This document shows positions 8,901 to 15,865 of a stretch of DNA of 64,000 nucleotides, piece after piece. The notes under the pieces were generated by a model. The model was given only the letters and a program-made list of their open reading frames with translations, did no database searches and was not told the origin of the DNA. Made by a program: the position numbers and the translations under genes. This stretch comes from UBA4416 sp943362175 (GTDB taxonomy: Bacteria > Bacteroidota > Bacteroidia > B-17B0 > Aurantibacillaceae): the NCBI GenBank assembly GCA_943362175.1, contig CALRIU020000005.1, forward strand, positions 248,001 through 312,000, given 5' to 3'. How positions within the stretch are numbered: position 1 is the stretch's first letter; each line of letters begins with the position of its first letter.

Positions 8901-10004
8901 GCCTCCATTGAAAGAGGCATCGTAGCAGCCGGCCGTGGTGGGGAAATTGGAGGAGCCTGTTGCTCCATACAAGCATAGATTATCATTCTTATCGACGATG
9001 AGGCTGGATACCGTTTCTGCGTTGTTGCCCCCGAGGTAGGTGGAATATTTCAAAAAGGTACCGGCCGAATCGTATTTGGTGATCACTACATCCGTTCTTC
9101 CAGGCGCCACGGTATTGTTGAAGGAAATGTCGTAAGCGCCCGTGGTGGTCGGATAGCCCACATTGAACACGGTTCCGCCGGAGTAAAGGCTGCCGCGGTC
9201 GTCATAGGTCGCCGTCATCCCGAAGTTATCGGCCGTGCTCCCGCTTTGTGCCGCAAATACCAGCAGCGGGTCAATGATCAAAGGATGTGTGGGGTCATAG
9301 CCTTTCATGAGCTTAAAGCTCACGGTATGGTCTTTCAGAACAAACTTAGAGGGAATTTCGATCGTGTCGCCGCCGATGACCTGGTAAACAAAGGGCCTTT
9401 CTTCGATCATGTCTTTCACCGAAGTACTGATGTATAATTTTCCGTCTTTGATCCGGATGTCATCCACACCCGTGTAGCGCATCCTGATCTCTGCGGGATC
9501 GCCTCCCGGCCTCACAATGAAATTATATTTGATGGATTGCTTCTTCCCGATATAAAGGGCATCGATGGAAGGATACAGGTTCTGCAGGCTCACTTGCTTA
9601 AAGTGCCTTACCCGCGAGGCCCAGTGTTTCCGGTCGTTTCCGATATAATAATTATCATAGTCCGGAAAAGCCTCTTCCGGCAGGATCTGCGGATTGAGTA
9701 AAGATCCCGGAAACTCCACCGAATAGGCATGGAACTTTAGATTGGGAGAAACCACCTTCCCGAGGTGCCTGGCGCGGTAGCTATCCTTATCGTAAAAATG
9801 AAAGGTCAGTTTCCCGCTCTGCTCCAGGAATAAGGCGCCGCCATCGAGCTGCGCCCTGTAGGCAATGTTGGCATCCCACTGATTTTTATTTTGTGTAAAA
9901 CGGACCTGCGAAACCGAGTGGAGATCCGGTGTTTTCACTCTTTGGCTATAGCAGCCTAAATTCAGGAGCAGGAGTAACAGTATGAATTTAAGCGAATCCA
10001 CCAT
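5967..10004 (-). CDS. Large T9SS type B cargo with SBBP beta-propeller repeats, PKD domains and gliding-motility C-terminal domain
   Basis: A 1345-aa secreted protein. It starts at the ATG at 10004 with a hydrophobic signal peptide (residues 1-20, FILLLLLLNLGCYS). Residues about 35-230 match the N-terminal domain often found before SBBP repeats (FTQNKNQWDANIAYRAQ, IKYNFIVRPGGDP); I believe it is called DUF7948. Residues about 250-720 hold SBBP-type propeller repeats (YSTYLGGNNAE, SSTYIGGSENDG, FSTYIGGSNNDC, each followed by a NFPTT-like motif). PKD or Ig-like modules follow from about 765 to 1240 (FTWDFGNHD, WDWDFGNGSG). The last 90 residues are the type B sorting domain (LPTGFTPNGDGANDI, YDRWGEKLFE, GWDGIYKGK, KGNITLMR). 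First gene of the secretion block, followed after 3 bases by porP-like copy 2. Substrate and surface function are unknown. Confidence 0.93.
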   Translation of the reverse strand: MVDSLKFILLLLLLNLGCYSQRVKTPDLHSVSQVRFTQNKNQWDANIAYRAQLDGGALFLEQSGKLTFHFYDKDSYRARHLGKVVSPNLKFHAYSVEFPGSLLNPQILPEEAFPDYDNYYIGNDRKHWASRVRHFKQVSLQNLYPSIDALYIGKKQSIKYNFIVRPGGDPAEIRMRYTGVDDIRIKDGKLYISTSVKDMIEERPFVYQVIGGDTIEIPSKFVLKDHTVSFKLMKGYDPTHPLIIDPLLVFAAQSGSTADNFGMTATYDDRGSLYSGGTVFNVGYPTTTGAYDISFNNTVAPGRTDVVITKYDSAGTFLKYSTYLGGNNAETVSSLIVDKNDNLCLYGATGSSNFPTTAGCYDASFNGGSYLSFVANGTTFNNGTDIYVAKFNSTGTSLLSSTYIGGSENDGVNHVNHLTFIPAWGASEYYIDSLQYNYGDQYRGEIQTDTSGNIYVLSSSRSTDFPTVNAIDNSLGGKQDAVLFKFNSTLSNLYFSTYIGGSNNDCGNSLALDDTLNIYITGGTCGPDFPVTTGSYQQIYGGGKADGFVCKIKKNGAYLMHSGYVGTPDYDQSYFVQLDEQQAVYLYGQSLGNMPVTPGVYSNGGSKQFIQKFDPQLSSLLVATVFGNGTSNISIAPSAFSVDCAGNIYISGWGGNILTGNATNGMAITGNAIQATTDGFNFYLMVLAPNMTNILFGSYFGGPISQEHSDGGTSRFDKSGIMYQSVCAGCGGQDDFPVTPGAWPNTPGNPNHSTNCNNGVFKLDFQLNSAVATIATSTLGGCAPLTVQFDNQSTAGHAFTWDFGNHDTTSLILNPVRTFTAAGTYTASLYVKKSICNNLYDTARVIITVQPVPTTSFTAVIDTCSNKVSFINQTNPLATPAYWYINSAPVATTQHYAQSFVTAGTYTATLITRTSYGCADTMIQVITVPVDSISINAPQTKCAKAVVPLLAEGGDTYSWQPTAGLSNPSIANPLCNAQATTIYTVTITQNSLLNKTCIKTLTTSVTVYPVINAAFTYTVGACRNDVKFTDASAVSPVSWDWDFGNGSGSSSQNPSYLYSNPQLYQVSLIVTNSNGCKDTIVQPINLAGFDAIAVSNSVSKCEPDTVQLSASGGNYYHWSPPNGLSSTTIKNPKAFPSETTVYTVTIGNIVGADTCKTILTTTVSVYPFAYNTGSITVSSTSVNVGETTTVTLNGFPYTGTLSITPDIPVRTLNNETYVLTPTKTGEYEITFVTGNGCTHRLKTIFVQMITDACNEGTVYLPTGFTPNGDGANDILYIRSNFITEVYLTIYDRWGEKLFETDDVKKGWDGIYKGKKLDQGVYGYYMTFKCNNGQESFKKGNITLMR

Positions 10005-10100
10005 TAGTAAATTTAATGAAAATAACGCGCAAATGCTTGCAGGATACTTCTTTTTGAGCCAAGCAGGGTTACCGATGAGTCATCGTATACAACAGGTGAT

Positions 10101-11300
10101 TCAATTTCTTAATTCCGGGATCGAATCGAGGATCTGCTCCGCGATGATGGCATTGGCGAAAGGATTCGTGTGCGCGTTGAGCGGGTTGATGATCAGCTCC
10201 ATGGCTTTATACTTCCGGAAAGGCTTATCTACCGTGATGTAGGGTACGCCACACTCTTTCAGAAAAGGAATGATATGCCGGTCGAAGAGGTGTTGTGTGA
10301 AGTCAATGTCCCTCGCATCGGGAATAAACAGTACATATAATTTGATGTGGTTATTCTCCGAATAGCGGATGATGGCCTCTACATCGCGAAGGTGTTCCTG
10401 CACGCAGGCCGTATCGCTGTATGCTTTCGTCAAACAGTCTTTGTAATCGTTTCCTGCTTTTTGAAAGAAAAAACCGGCGCTGTTGAATGCCGTGTAATTG
10501 AGGAAGAAAGAGCATTCCACCGGGATCAGGCCCAGGAACATGGCCGCCTTCTTAATAAACGAAGGCTTTTTGCTTTTGTAGCCGGTTTGGCTGGCGTTGA
10601 AGTAGCCGTATTTCGCGCCAACCTTTTCGATGTCGTTGTGGTAATATTGGAGCACGAGGTAGTCGGGCTTTAGCCCAAAGTCAAGGAGTCTCAGGTATTC
10701 ATCACGGGTATCGGTATTGCCGCGGCCCAGGTTGAAGGCCTCGAATTTCGAGGAATCCATCTGCGCGTAGACCATGTCAGGGAAGCGCTCGCGGTTATGA
10801 CGGATGCCGATGCCATGCGTGTATGAATCACCCAGGAAAATAATGGTCTCTTTTTTGGTTTCCATTCTTCCCGCAAGCGGCTTATCGCGAAAGCGCTTTT
10901 CATTTTCCGGCTCACGGTAATAGAGGTTCCACACTTTGTTGGCGAGGCCGAGCCTGTACACATCCTGGGTTTGCGGCACGAACATAAACAGCAGCTCGAG
11001 CAGCAGGAAGAGCATCAGGAGCGAGGTGCCGAACAAGGCGCGATTGGCTTTTTTCACAGCTACGTTTCCGGTGCCCTGCTGCTTCGGCGCAATGTATGCT
11101 TTGTGGAACCATTTCAGTAATAGCTTCATGAAACGCAGCAATACCAGGGCACGGAGAAGAAACAAGACGAAAAACAAAATGCTGTATGCCCTATCGCCGT
11201 CCGTTATCTGGCGGAGGCCCGGGCTGAGCAGCAATACCGGTACCAGTACAACAAACAGGATCTCAAGCCAGAGGCGTATGCGGGGGCGCGACCATTTCAT
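10101..11300 (-). CDS. Membrane-anchored SGNH/GDSL hydrolase-like protein, last gene of the carbamoyltransferase cassette
   Basis: A 399-aa protein. The start is the ATG at 11300, overlapping the TGA of the SxtJ-like gene by one base. Residues about 10-110 contain three or four hydrophobic segments (LEILFVVLVPVLLL, ILFFVLFLLRALVLL, LLMLFLLLELLFMFV). The rest is an SGNH-type domain: GDSYTHG with the nucleophile Ser near 159, an NLGRGNTD block near 190-197, YYHND near 220, and a C-terminal NAHTNPFAN block with His near 377. These fit the Ser-Gly-Asn-His blocks of GDSL esterases and polysaccharide O-acetyl esterases or transferases. The domain probably faces the periplasm (inference). Its place behind carbamoyltransferase, DUF5989 and SxtJ genes suggests that it modifies the same surface molecule. 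The substrate cannot be told from sequence. Confidence 0.8.
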   Translation of the reverse strand: MKWSRPRIRLWLEILFVVLVPVLLLSPGLRQITDGDRAYSILFFVLFLLRALVLLRFMKLLLKWFHKAYIAPKQQGTGNVAVKKANRALFGTSLLMLFLLLELLFMFVPQTQDVYRLGLANKVWNLYYREPENEKRFRDKPLAGRMETKKETIIFLGDSYTHGIGIRHNRERFPDMVYAQMDSSKFEAFNLGRGNTDTRDEYLRLLDFGLKPDYLVLQYYHNDIEKVGAKYGYFNASQTGYKSKKPSFIKKAAMFLGLIPVECSFFLNYTAFNSAGFFFQKAGNDYKDCLTKAYSDTACVQEHLRDVEAIIRYSENNHIKLYVLFIPDARDIDFTQHLFDRHIIPFLKECGVPYITVDKPFRKYKAMELIINPLNAHTNPFANAIIAEQILDSIPELRN

Positions 11301-11668
11301 CACCAGCTTTTTTCAAAATCGTCCTTCGCCACCCGGTGGTTTCGCTCTTTGAAAAGAGAAGCGCCACGGAGCGGCTTGCGAAGGATATAATTGCCTGCTA
11401 CTTTTTTCCGGAACAGCACGGCATAAGGCGTGATGATCAGGAAATAAATGAGGAAGAGAATGATGGTAGAATTTACCGTACCCAGCACATGAGAGAATTT
11501 AAGCCAGAGCCATAATACGGCTTTTCTGACAGCAGTACTCAAAAGTCCCGCCAACAAGATTGCTCCGGGAATTATGTGCCAGAGAGGACCTACCCTGGTA
11601 AGGAACAGGATGAGTGAAATAAACACCGCACAGGCAAAGAGGTTGATGTATTGCTGGCGTTTGGTCAT
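11300..11668 (-). CDS. SxtJ-family membrane protein
   Basis: A 122-aa integral membrane protein. The start is the ATG at 11668 (MTKRQQYINLF), one base after the TAA of the 49-aa gene upstream; the frame is open to 11722 but that part overlaps the upstream gene. It has an amphipathic start, hydrophobic segments around residues 10-24, 28-45 and 65-88 (STIILFLIYFLIITPYAVLF), and a basic C-terminal tail with KPLRGASLFKERN. Size, topology and position next to a NodU-type carbamoyltransferase fit the SxtJ family, named after the saxitoxin cluster, where its function is also unknown. The stop overlaps the start of the SGNH gene (TGATG), so the two are probably translationally coupled. Confidence 0.75.
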   Translation of the reverse strand: MTKRQQYINLFACAVFISLILFLTRVGPLWHIIPGAILLAGLLSTAVRKAVLWLWLKFSHVLGTVNSTIILFLIYFLIITPYAVLFRKKVAGNYILRKPLRGASLFKERNHRVAKDDFEKSW

Positions 11669-11669
11669 C

Positions 11670-11819
11670 TTAAAAAATGGAATAGATAAAAGGCGCCAGG
11701 GCACTGCTGCCGCTAAGCACAAGCATCACCGTGATCAATAGCAAAATGACGACCACAGGCATCAGCCACCATTTTTTACGCTCTTTCATGAATCGCCAGA
11801 TATCGCTTAGTTCGCTCAT
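11670..11819 (-). CDS. DUF5989 (SxtK-like) 49-aa membrane peptide
   Basis: A small gene easily missed by length cut-offs. The ATG at 11819 lies 5 bases after the carbamoyltransferase stop, and the TAA (11672-11670) is one base before the SxtJ-like start. The 49-residue product begins MSELSDIWRFMKERKKWWLM, continues with one hydrophobic helix (PVVVILLLITVMLVL) and ends SGSSALAPFIYSIF. The pattern of a tryptophan/lysine head (RKKWWL), a single transmembrane helix and a tail close to GSALAPFIYSxF is what I recall for the DUF5989 family, of which saxitoxin-cluster SxtK is a member. Molecular role unknown; the conserved position between SxtI- and SxtJ-like genes suggests that it is part of a membrane carbamoylation complex (inference). 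Confidence 0.85.
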   Translation of the reverse strand: MSELSDIWRFMKERKKWWLMPVVVILLLITVMLVLSGSSALAPFIYSIF

Positions 11820-11824
11820 GGTAT

Positions 11825-13672
11825 TTAGTCGGGGGTTTGGTTTGGGTTAGCTAGGATCTCCACAGGATTGTTCTTTTTAATGATGTAATTTCCTAACACA
11901 AGGTAATCAATATTTGTATTCATCAAACAATGGAGTGCGTCGGAAGGGCTGCATACGATCGGCTCGCCGCGCAGGTTGAAGCTCGTGTTGACCAGCATAG
12001 GGCATTGGCTTTGTGCATAAAATGCAGAGAGGAGCCCATGAAAGCGGGGATTGGTGGCTTTGTGAACGGTTTGGATCCGGGCAGAAAAATCGACGTGGGT
12101 GATGGCCGGAAAATGGCTTTTGGGGGTATGCAGCTTATCGCCGAGCTTGCTCCCCGCATAATCTGATGGAAGCGTTAAGCGGTGGGCTTCTGAAAGCGGC
12201 TGTGTTTGCAGCATGTAGGGCGATGTGCCGGCCAGGTCGAAATAATCCTTTGCATACTCTTCGAGCACGGCCGGAGCAAAAGGCCGGAAGCTCTCCCGGA
12301 ATTTGATACTGAGGTTGAGGCGTTTCTGGATTCCCGGATCGCGGGCGTCGGCCAGGATGCTGCGATTCCCTAAAGCGCGCGGCCCGAACTCCATCCTGCC
12401 CTGGAACCAGCCAATGATCTTCCCTTCCTTCAGGTAGCCGGCCGTTTGATGGGCGACGTCTTCAAATGCTTCCAGGTACTGCGCGCTCACATCAAACCGG
12501 GGCAGCACTTCTGCGATCTCTGCCCTGGTATATTCCGTGCCCAGGTAAGCACCCTGCATGCTATCGGGCTGTGCCATGATGCGCTCTTTTCCAAAATAGA
12601 TGTAATGCGCTGCCCAGGCTGCTCCCAGCGCGCCACCGCAATCGCCGGATGCCGGCTGAAGATAGATGTCCTTCGCGATCCCTTCGCGCACCAGCTTCCC
12701 GTTGGCCACGCAGTTGAGCGCCACACCACCGGCCAGGCATAAGTACCGGCTGCCGGTAATGTTAAGTGCTTCCTTCGCCAGGAGCAGAACAACTTCTTCC
12801 GTGATGAGCTGTGCCGCCAGGGCCAGGTTGATGTAGTCCTGTGCGAGCGGACTTTCCGCTTCCCGTTTTTTAAACCCCAGAAATCCCTCCCAGAGCGTAT
12901 CCTGAGCCATCGTCAATCCGGTGGCATAGTTGAAGTAGCGCTGATCGAGGAAGAGGGAGCCGTCGGTATAAACAGTGATGAGATGATCTTTCAGAAGCTT
13001 TACCAGGCGGGCCACTTCTTCCGAATCCCTGTTGCCGTAAGGTGCCAGGCCCATGAGCTTATATTCTCCTGAATTGACTTTAAAGCCGCAGTAATAAGTA
13101 ATGGCCGAATAGAATAAGCCAAGCGAGTGCGGGAAATGGGTTTCTTTGAGCACGGTGAGTGTATTTCCTTCGCCTTTGCTGATGGTGGTCGTGGCCCATT
13201 CCCCGACACCATCAATGGTGAGCACGGCGGCTTCCCGGAAGGGCGAGGCAAAAAAGGCGCTGGCGGCATGCGACACGTGATGCTCCGTGAAGAGGATCTT
13301 TAATGTTTTCTTATCATAGTCCCCGATCTCATCCAGGGCTTTATACAGCTCGCGTTTAAAAAACAGCTTCTGTTTCAGCCAGAGCGGAATGGCTTTCAGA
13401 AAAGAGCGGAAGCCTTTCGGCGCATTTACCATATAGGTTTCAAGCAGGCGCTCGAATTTCAGAAGGGGCTTGTCATAAAAGACAATGGCCTCAAGATCCG
13501 ACAAGCTGATGCCGGCCTGTTGGAGGCAAAAGGCTACGGCATGCTTCGGGAAAGCCTCATCGTGTTTTTTCCGCGTAAAGCGCTCTTCCTGTGCTGCCGC
13601 GACAATCACGCCCTCTTTGAGGAGCGCCGCTGCCGAATCGTGGTAATAGGAGGATATACCGAGGACGTACAC
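11825..13672 (-). CDS. NodU/CmcH/SxtI-type O-carbamoyltransferase
   Basis: A 615-aa enzyme that should transfer a carbamoyl group from carbamoyl phosphate, via carbamoyl-adenylate, to a hydroxyl group. The length is typical of the family. The N-terminal Kae1/YrdC-like ASKHA domain shows VLGISSYYHDSAAAL (3-17), EERFTRKKHDEAFP, the metal-binding EHHVSHAASAF (130-140), LTIDGVGEWAT (151-161) and GEYKLMGLAPYG (202-213). CLAGGVALNCVANGK (312-326) and GDCGGALGAA follow. The C-terminal domain has GRMEFGPRALGNRSILADAR (425-444). It starts with ATG at 13672 and is followed after 5 bases by the DUF5989 peptide, then SxtJ-like and SGNH genes, forming a four-gene cassette. The acceptor is unknown; a surface glycan or lipid is most plausible from context. 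Confidence 0.93.
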   Translation of the reverse strand: MYVLGISSYYHDSAAALLKEGVIVAAAQEERFTRKKHDEAFPKHAVAFCLQQAGISLSDLEAIVFYDKPLLKFERLLETYMVNAPKGFRSFLKAIPLWLKQKLFFKRELYKALDEIGDYDKKTLKILFTEHHVSHAASAFFASPFREAAVLTIDGVGEWATTTISKGEGNTLTVLKETHFPHSLGLFYSAITYYCGFKVNSGEYKLMGLAPYGNRDSEEVARLVKLLKDHLITVYTDGSLFLDQRYFNYATGLTMAQDTLWEGFLGFKKREAESPLAQDYINLALAAQLITEEVVLLLAKEALNITGSRYLCLAGGVALNCVANGKLVREGIAKDIYLQPASGDCGGALGAAWAAHYIYFGKERIMAQPDSMQGAYLGTEYTRAEIAEVLPRFDVSAQYLEAFEDVAHQTAGYLKEGKIIGWFQGRMEFGPRALGNRSILADARDPGIQKRLNLSIKFRESFRPFAPAVLEEYAKDYFDLAGTSPYMLQTQPLSEAHRLTLPSDYAGSKLGDKLHTPKSHFPAITHVDFSARIQTVHKATNPRFHGLLSAFYAQSQCPMLVNTSFNLRGEPIVCSPSDALHCLMNTNIDYLVLGNYIIKKNNPVEILANPNQTPD

Positions 13673-13684
13673 GTGATTTTTGAA

Positions 13685-13692
13685 TAAATATA
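13685..13692 (-). promoter_or_regulatory. Possible -7 promoter element (TATATTTA) for the carbamoyltransferase cassette
   Basis: Read on the minus strand, TATATTTA lies 12 bases before the carbamoyltransferase ATG and resembles the Bacteroidota -7 consensus TAnnTTTG. No TTTG at -33 is visible, so this is weak. Confidence 0.25.
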
Positions 13693-13719
13693 GTCATTTT
13701 GATAGATCAATTATAATAG

Positions 13720-13864
13720 AACGCAGATAACGCTGATTCTTATGATTCCATCAGATTTAGAACAAAAGTCATATCAGTCATAATGAACGGTGACTGAGCA
13801 TAGTCGCAGTCACCTTATGATCTCTCCCTGTTCTCTATGATCTCTATGCCTATGTGGTTTAAAT
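13720..13864. repeat. Cluster of three short intergenic repeat motifs
   Basis: Part of a 281-bp gene-free gap. Three motif types that recur between genes in many bacterial genomes sit together: AACGCAGATAACGCTGATTC at 13720-13739 (ATCTGCGT-type), the palindrome with 8-base arms GGTGACTG and CAGTCACC at 13789-13814, and a CTCTATGATCTCTATG... motif ending TATGTGGTTTAAA at 13832-13864 (CTCTGTG-type). Related motifs occur at 38895-38923 and 56035-56113. No coding potential is seen. The link to other genomes is from memory. Confidence 0.5.
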
Positions 13865-13898
13865 TCTTCCTTATATGGTTTCATAAAAAACAAAACAT

Positions 13899-13932
13899 AA
13901 AAAAGGCCACCTGCAATGCAGATAGCCTTTCT
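13899..13932 (-). terminator. Rho-independent-like terminator of the 66-aa membrane protein gene
   Basis: Read on the minus strand, GGCTATCTGC pairs with GCAGGTGGCC around a short ATT loop, followed by a T-run (CCTTTTTT). It lies about 22 bases after the stop of the gene at 13954-14154. Confidence 0.6.
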
Positions 13933-13953
13933 CCTCTTTCTAAAAAAAGAAGC

Positions 13954-14154
13954 TTATCTCAAGGTGCCGTTTTTGTCGGCGTCTTTGGTTTGTTTGATGA
14001 TTTGCAGGGTTTGGTATACCAACAGCACAAAAATGATCGTCCATAAAATAATATTCGGCCCATGTCCTAATTTTTTCATTCCGGCAAATACCCATTGAGA
14101 AAAATCACCGATTGCATAAAAAACATCTGTCCAGGTTACCATTAAAGAAGTCAT
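13954..14154 (-). CDS. Small membrane protein, probably DUF6341 family
   Basis: A 66-aa protein from the ATG at 14154 (MTSLMVTWTDVFYAIGDF); an upstream in-frame start at 14196 adds 14 residues of unconvincing sequence. It has an amphipathic first half (DFSQWVFAGMKKLGHGPN), one transmembrane helix (ILWTIIFVLLVYQTLQII) and a charged tail (KQTKDADKNGTLR). Size, sequence style and its position beside a DUF6427-like gene fit what I recall of DUF6341, a Bacteroidota family of unknown function. Here the two genes are divergent, separated by 74 bases that must hold both promoters. A terminator follows at 13899-13932. Confidence 0.65.
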   Translation of the reverse strand: MTSLMVTWTDVFYAIGDFSQWVFAGMKKLGHGPNIILWTIIFVLLVYQTLQIIKQTKDADKNGTLR

Positions 14155-14228
14155 GTTGATCTTATTTTGTAAGTTTACAATCGCAAAAATATACATTTTC
14201 TCAAATAAATTACGTTTTTACCAAAAAA

Positions 14229-15218
14229 ATGATCGCAGGCCCCCTAAAAAATAATATTCAGCTGTCTGTGATCATTCTGCTGGTCATCTGTATCGGCCTC
14301 TGGGTCAATACCATTGTGTTTTCCAGCTCCTATGTGCCCGATGTGTCCTACGACGAGCATGTGCTCTATTATTTTATTTTCACGCATAAGCTTTCTTTTG
14401 TGGCCACGCAGATCATCGCCTGCATTGTGGTGCTCCTGGGCGCTTTTTTTGTCAATTTCATGGCCGTTCAGCAGGAAATCACCTCCAAAACCAATTTCCT
14501 GCCTTCCTTTTTTTACATCCTCTTTGCCTTCTCGGCCACTGCCAAAAATTCCCTGGAACCCATCCTGGTGGCCAATCTCTTTGTGATGGCCGCCCTGTAT
14601 TTTGTGATCAACAGCTACCGGCGCGAAGAAGCCCTCGCCGACTTTTTCAATGCCGGCCTGTGCATGGGACTGGCCTCTTTTTTTTACATCGATTACATCG
14701 TTATTTTTCCCATCCTGTACATCGCTACGCTCATCCTCAGGGCTTTCAACTGGCGCGAATGGGTAGTGTCCTTCCTGGGCCTGATCGCACCCCTGTTTGT
14801 GTACATGTGCCTGTGCTACCTCGCCCACGGAAATAGCTTCCTTTTCTATGAGCACATGAAAGACGCCATCAAACAGCTGCAATGGCCGGTGATCTCCGAA
14901 TACTATATTGGGTTCATGATGGTGAGCATCCTGCTGTTTGCCTTTGCCCTCTTCCATTATTTCAACAAAGGCTTTGGCAGCAAGGTAAAGACACAAAAAA
15001 CAAAATACATCATGCTCTGGCTGCTGGGCCTTTGCGTGCTGATGGCCTTTTTCGAGCAGCTGCCGGATATGCTGCTGCTGTCTTCCATGATCCCTTTGAG
15101 CATTTTGCTGGGCGATTACATTGCCGAGATCAAACAGCTCAAAATTGCCAACACCCTGCTGGTGCTGTTCATGGGCACCTTTGTAGTCGTGTATTTCTAT
15201 GCGTTGGGGATTATTTAG
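14229..15218 (+). CDS. Polytopic membrane protein, probably DUF6427 family
   Basis: A 329-aa integral membrane protein starting at the ATG at 14229. About nine or ten hydrophobic segments are spread along the chain, with short conserved-looking loops such as SYVPDVSYDEHVLYYF, AFSATAKNSLEPI, NSYRREEALADFFNAGL and NWREWVVS. I recognise the general look of DUF6427, a Bacteroidota-specific family without known function that often neighbours DUF6341. A long antisense frame covers the same DNA but is a composition shadow. It may be involved in envelope functions, but nothing in the sequence shows a catalytic site. It is followed by a 647-bp gene-free repeat region. Confidence 0.7.
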   Translation: MIAGPLKNNIQLSVIILLVICIGLWVNTIVFSSSYVPDVSYDEHVLYYFIFTHKLSFVATQIIACIVVLLGAFFVNFMAVQQEITSKTNFLPSFFYILFAFSATAKNSLEPILVANLFVMAALYFVINSYRREEALADFFNAGLCMGLASFFYIDYIVIFPILYIATLILRAFNWREWVVSFLGLIAPLFVYMCLCYLAHGNSFLFYEHMKDAIKQLQWPVISEYYIGFMMVSILLFAFALFHYFNKGFGSKVKTQKTKYIMLWLLGLCVLMAFFEQLPDMLLLSSMIPLSILLGDYIAEIKQLKIANTLLVLFMGTFVVVYFYALGII

Positions 15219-15865
15219 AGGTGGCTTCAAAAACCTGATACAGCCTGTTGACCGGATATTCCGGAGTCAGGCATTCTGTCAACAGCCACTCCTTCAGATA
15301 AATTTGGGCACTTCGTTCAGATGGGCGTGTCCCTGCGGGCCGGGCTGCCCGCTTCAATCTTTGCGAACACTTCAGCTTTTCCTTTGGCTGCGCTCAGGAT
15401 GACCGCTCAGTGTTCACAAAGGATTTTCGCTCGCATCCCTCACGCAAAGCCGGCTCAACACAGAAGGCGTCTCGCTCATGAGTGAGTGCCTGCGCCGGAG
15501 AGCGGGGCAGAATTTCTGACGCACGGTATATCAAAGATTACCCAGGGATCGCTGCTGTCACCCGTTCTCTTCACTAAATCCATGTTTATTCTACAAACAT
15601 ACGAGGGATCGCAGCGGAAATCCTTTTGCCCGTACTTTGGCTGCGCTCAGCAGCCGGCAAAAGATTGCAGCAGGACAGCAAGCCAGTGGCTTGATGGGCC
15701 AGCATGAGTATGGAGCCCGCCCGGGCGCCCAACTATTCAAACAGGGGGCTATCTGGTGTGGACACTTATTTACGGACTTATGGGATCCCGAAAACCGGGC
15801 TTTATTAAATTCTTTTTTAACTCTTCGCCTTTTCCTATCTTCACAGTCTTAAAAAAATCAAGATT
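15219..15865. repeat. Gene-free intergenic region rich in short interspersed repeats
   Basis: 647 bases with no credible gene; short open frames here have no protein character. One oriented block at 15325-15365 reads GGGCGTGTCCCTGCGGG, then CCGGGCTGCCCGC and TTCAATCTTT. Opposite-strand counterparts of its right part occur at 15604-15630 (GGGATCGCAGCGGAAATCC) and 15655-15685 (GCAAAAGATTGCAGCAGGAC). The core TTTGGCTGCGCTCAG occurs twice (from 15384 and from 15636), and GGGATCGCTGCTG at 15544-15556 is a further partial match. The block resembles GGGCG...CGGGCT elements I have seen between Bacteroidota genes and is related to the element at 59578-59770. The last 30 bases before asnS contain TATCTTCA, a possible -7 box. 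Confidence 0.55.

Noticed and set aside
10101..13672. Saxitoxin-type toxin biosynthesis
   Set aside because: Only the carbamoylation part is similar; none of the sxtA-type polyketide or amidinotransferase genes is present, so a toxin pathway is not supported.
14244..15230. Long 328-aa open frame antisense to the DUF6427-like gene
   Set aside because: It is rich in His, Gln and Gly and is the mirror of transmembrane codons on the other strand; no family features.
15486..15852. Two overlapping short frames (about 70 codons) upstream of asnS
   Set aside because: They translate interspersed repeats (GCGCTCAGCAGCC and similar) and show no protein character.
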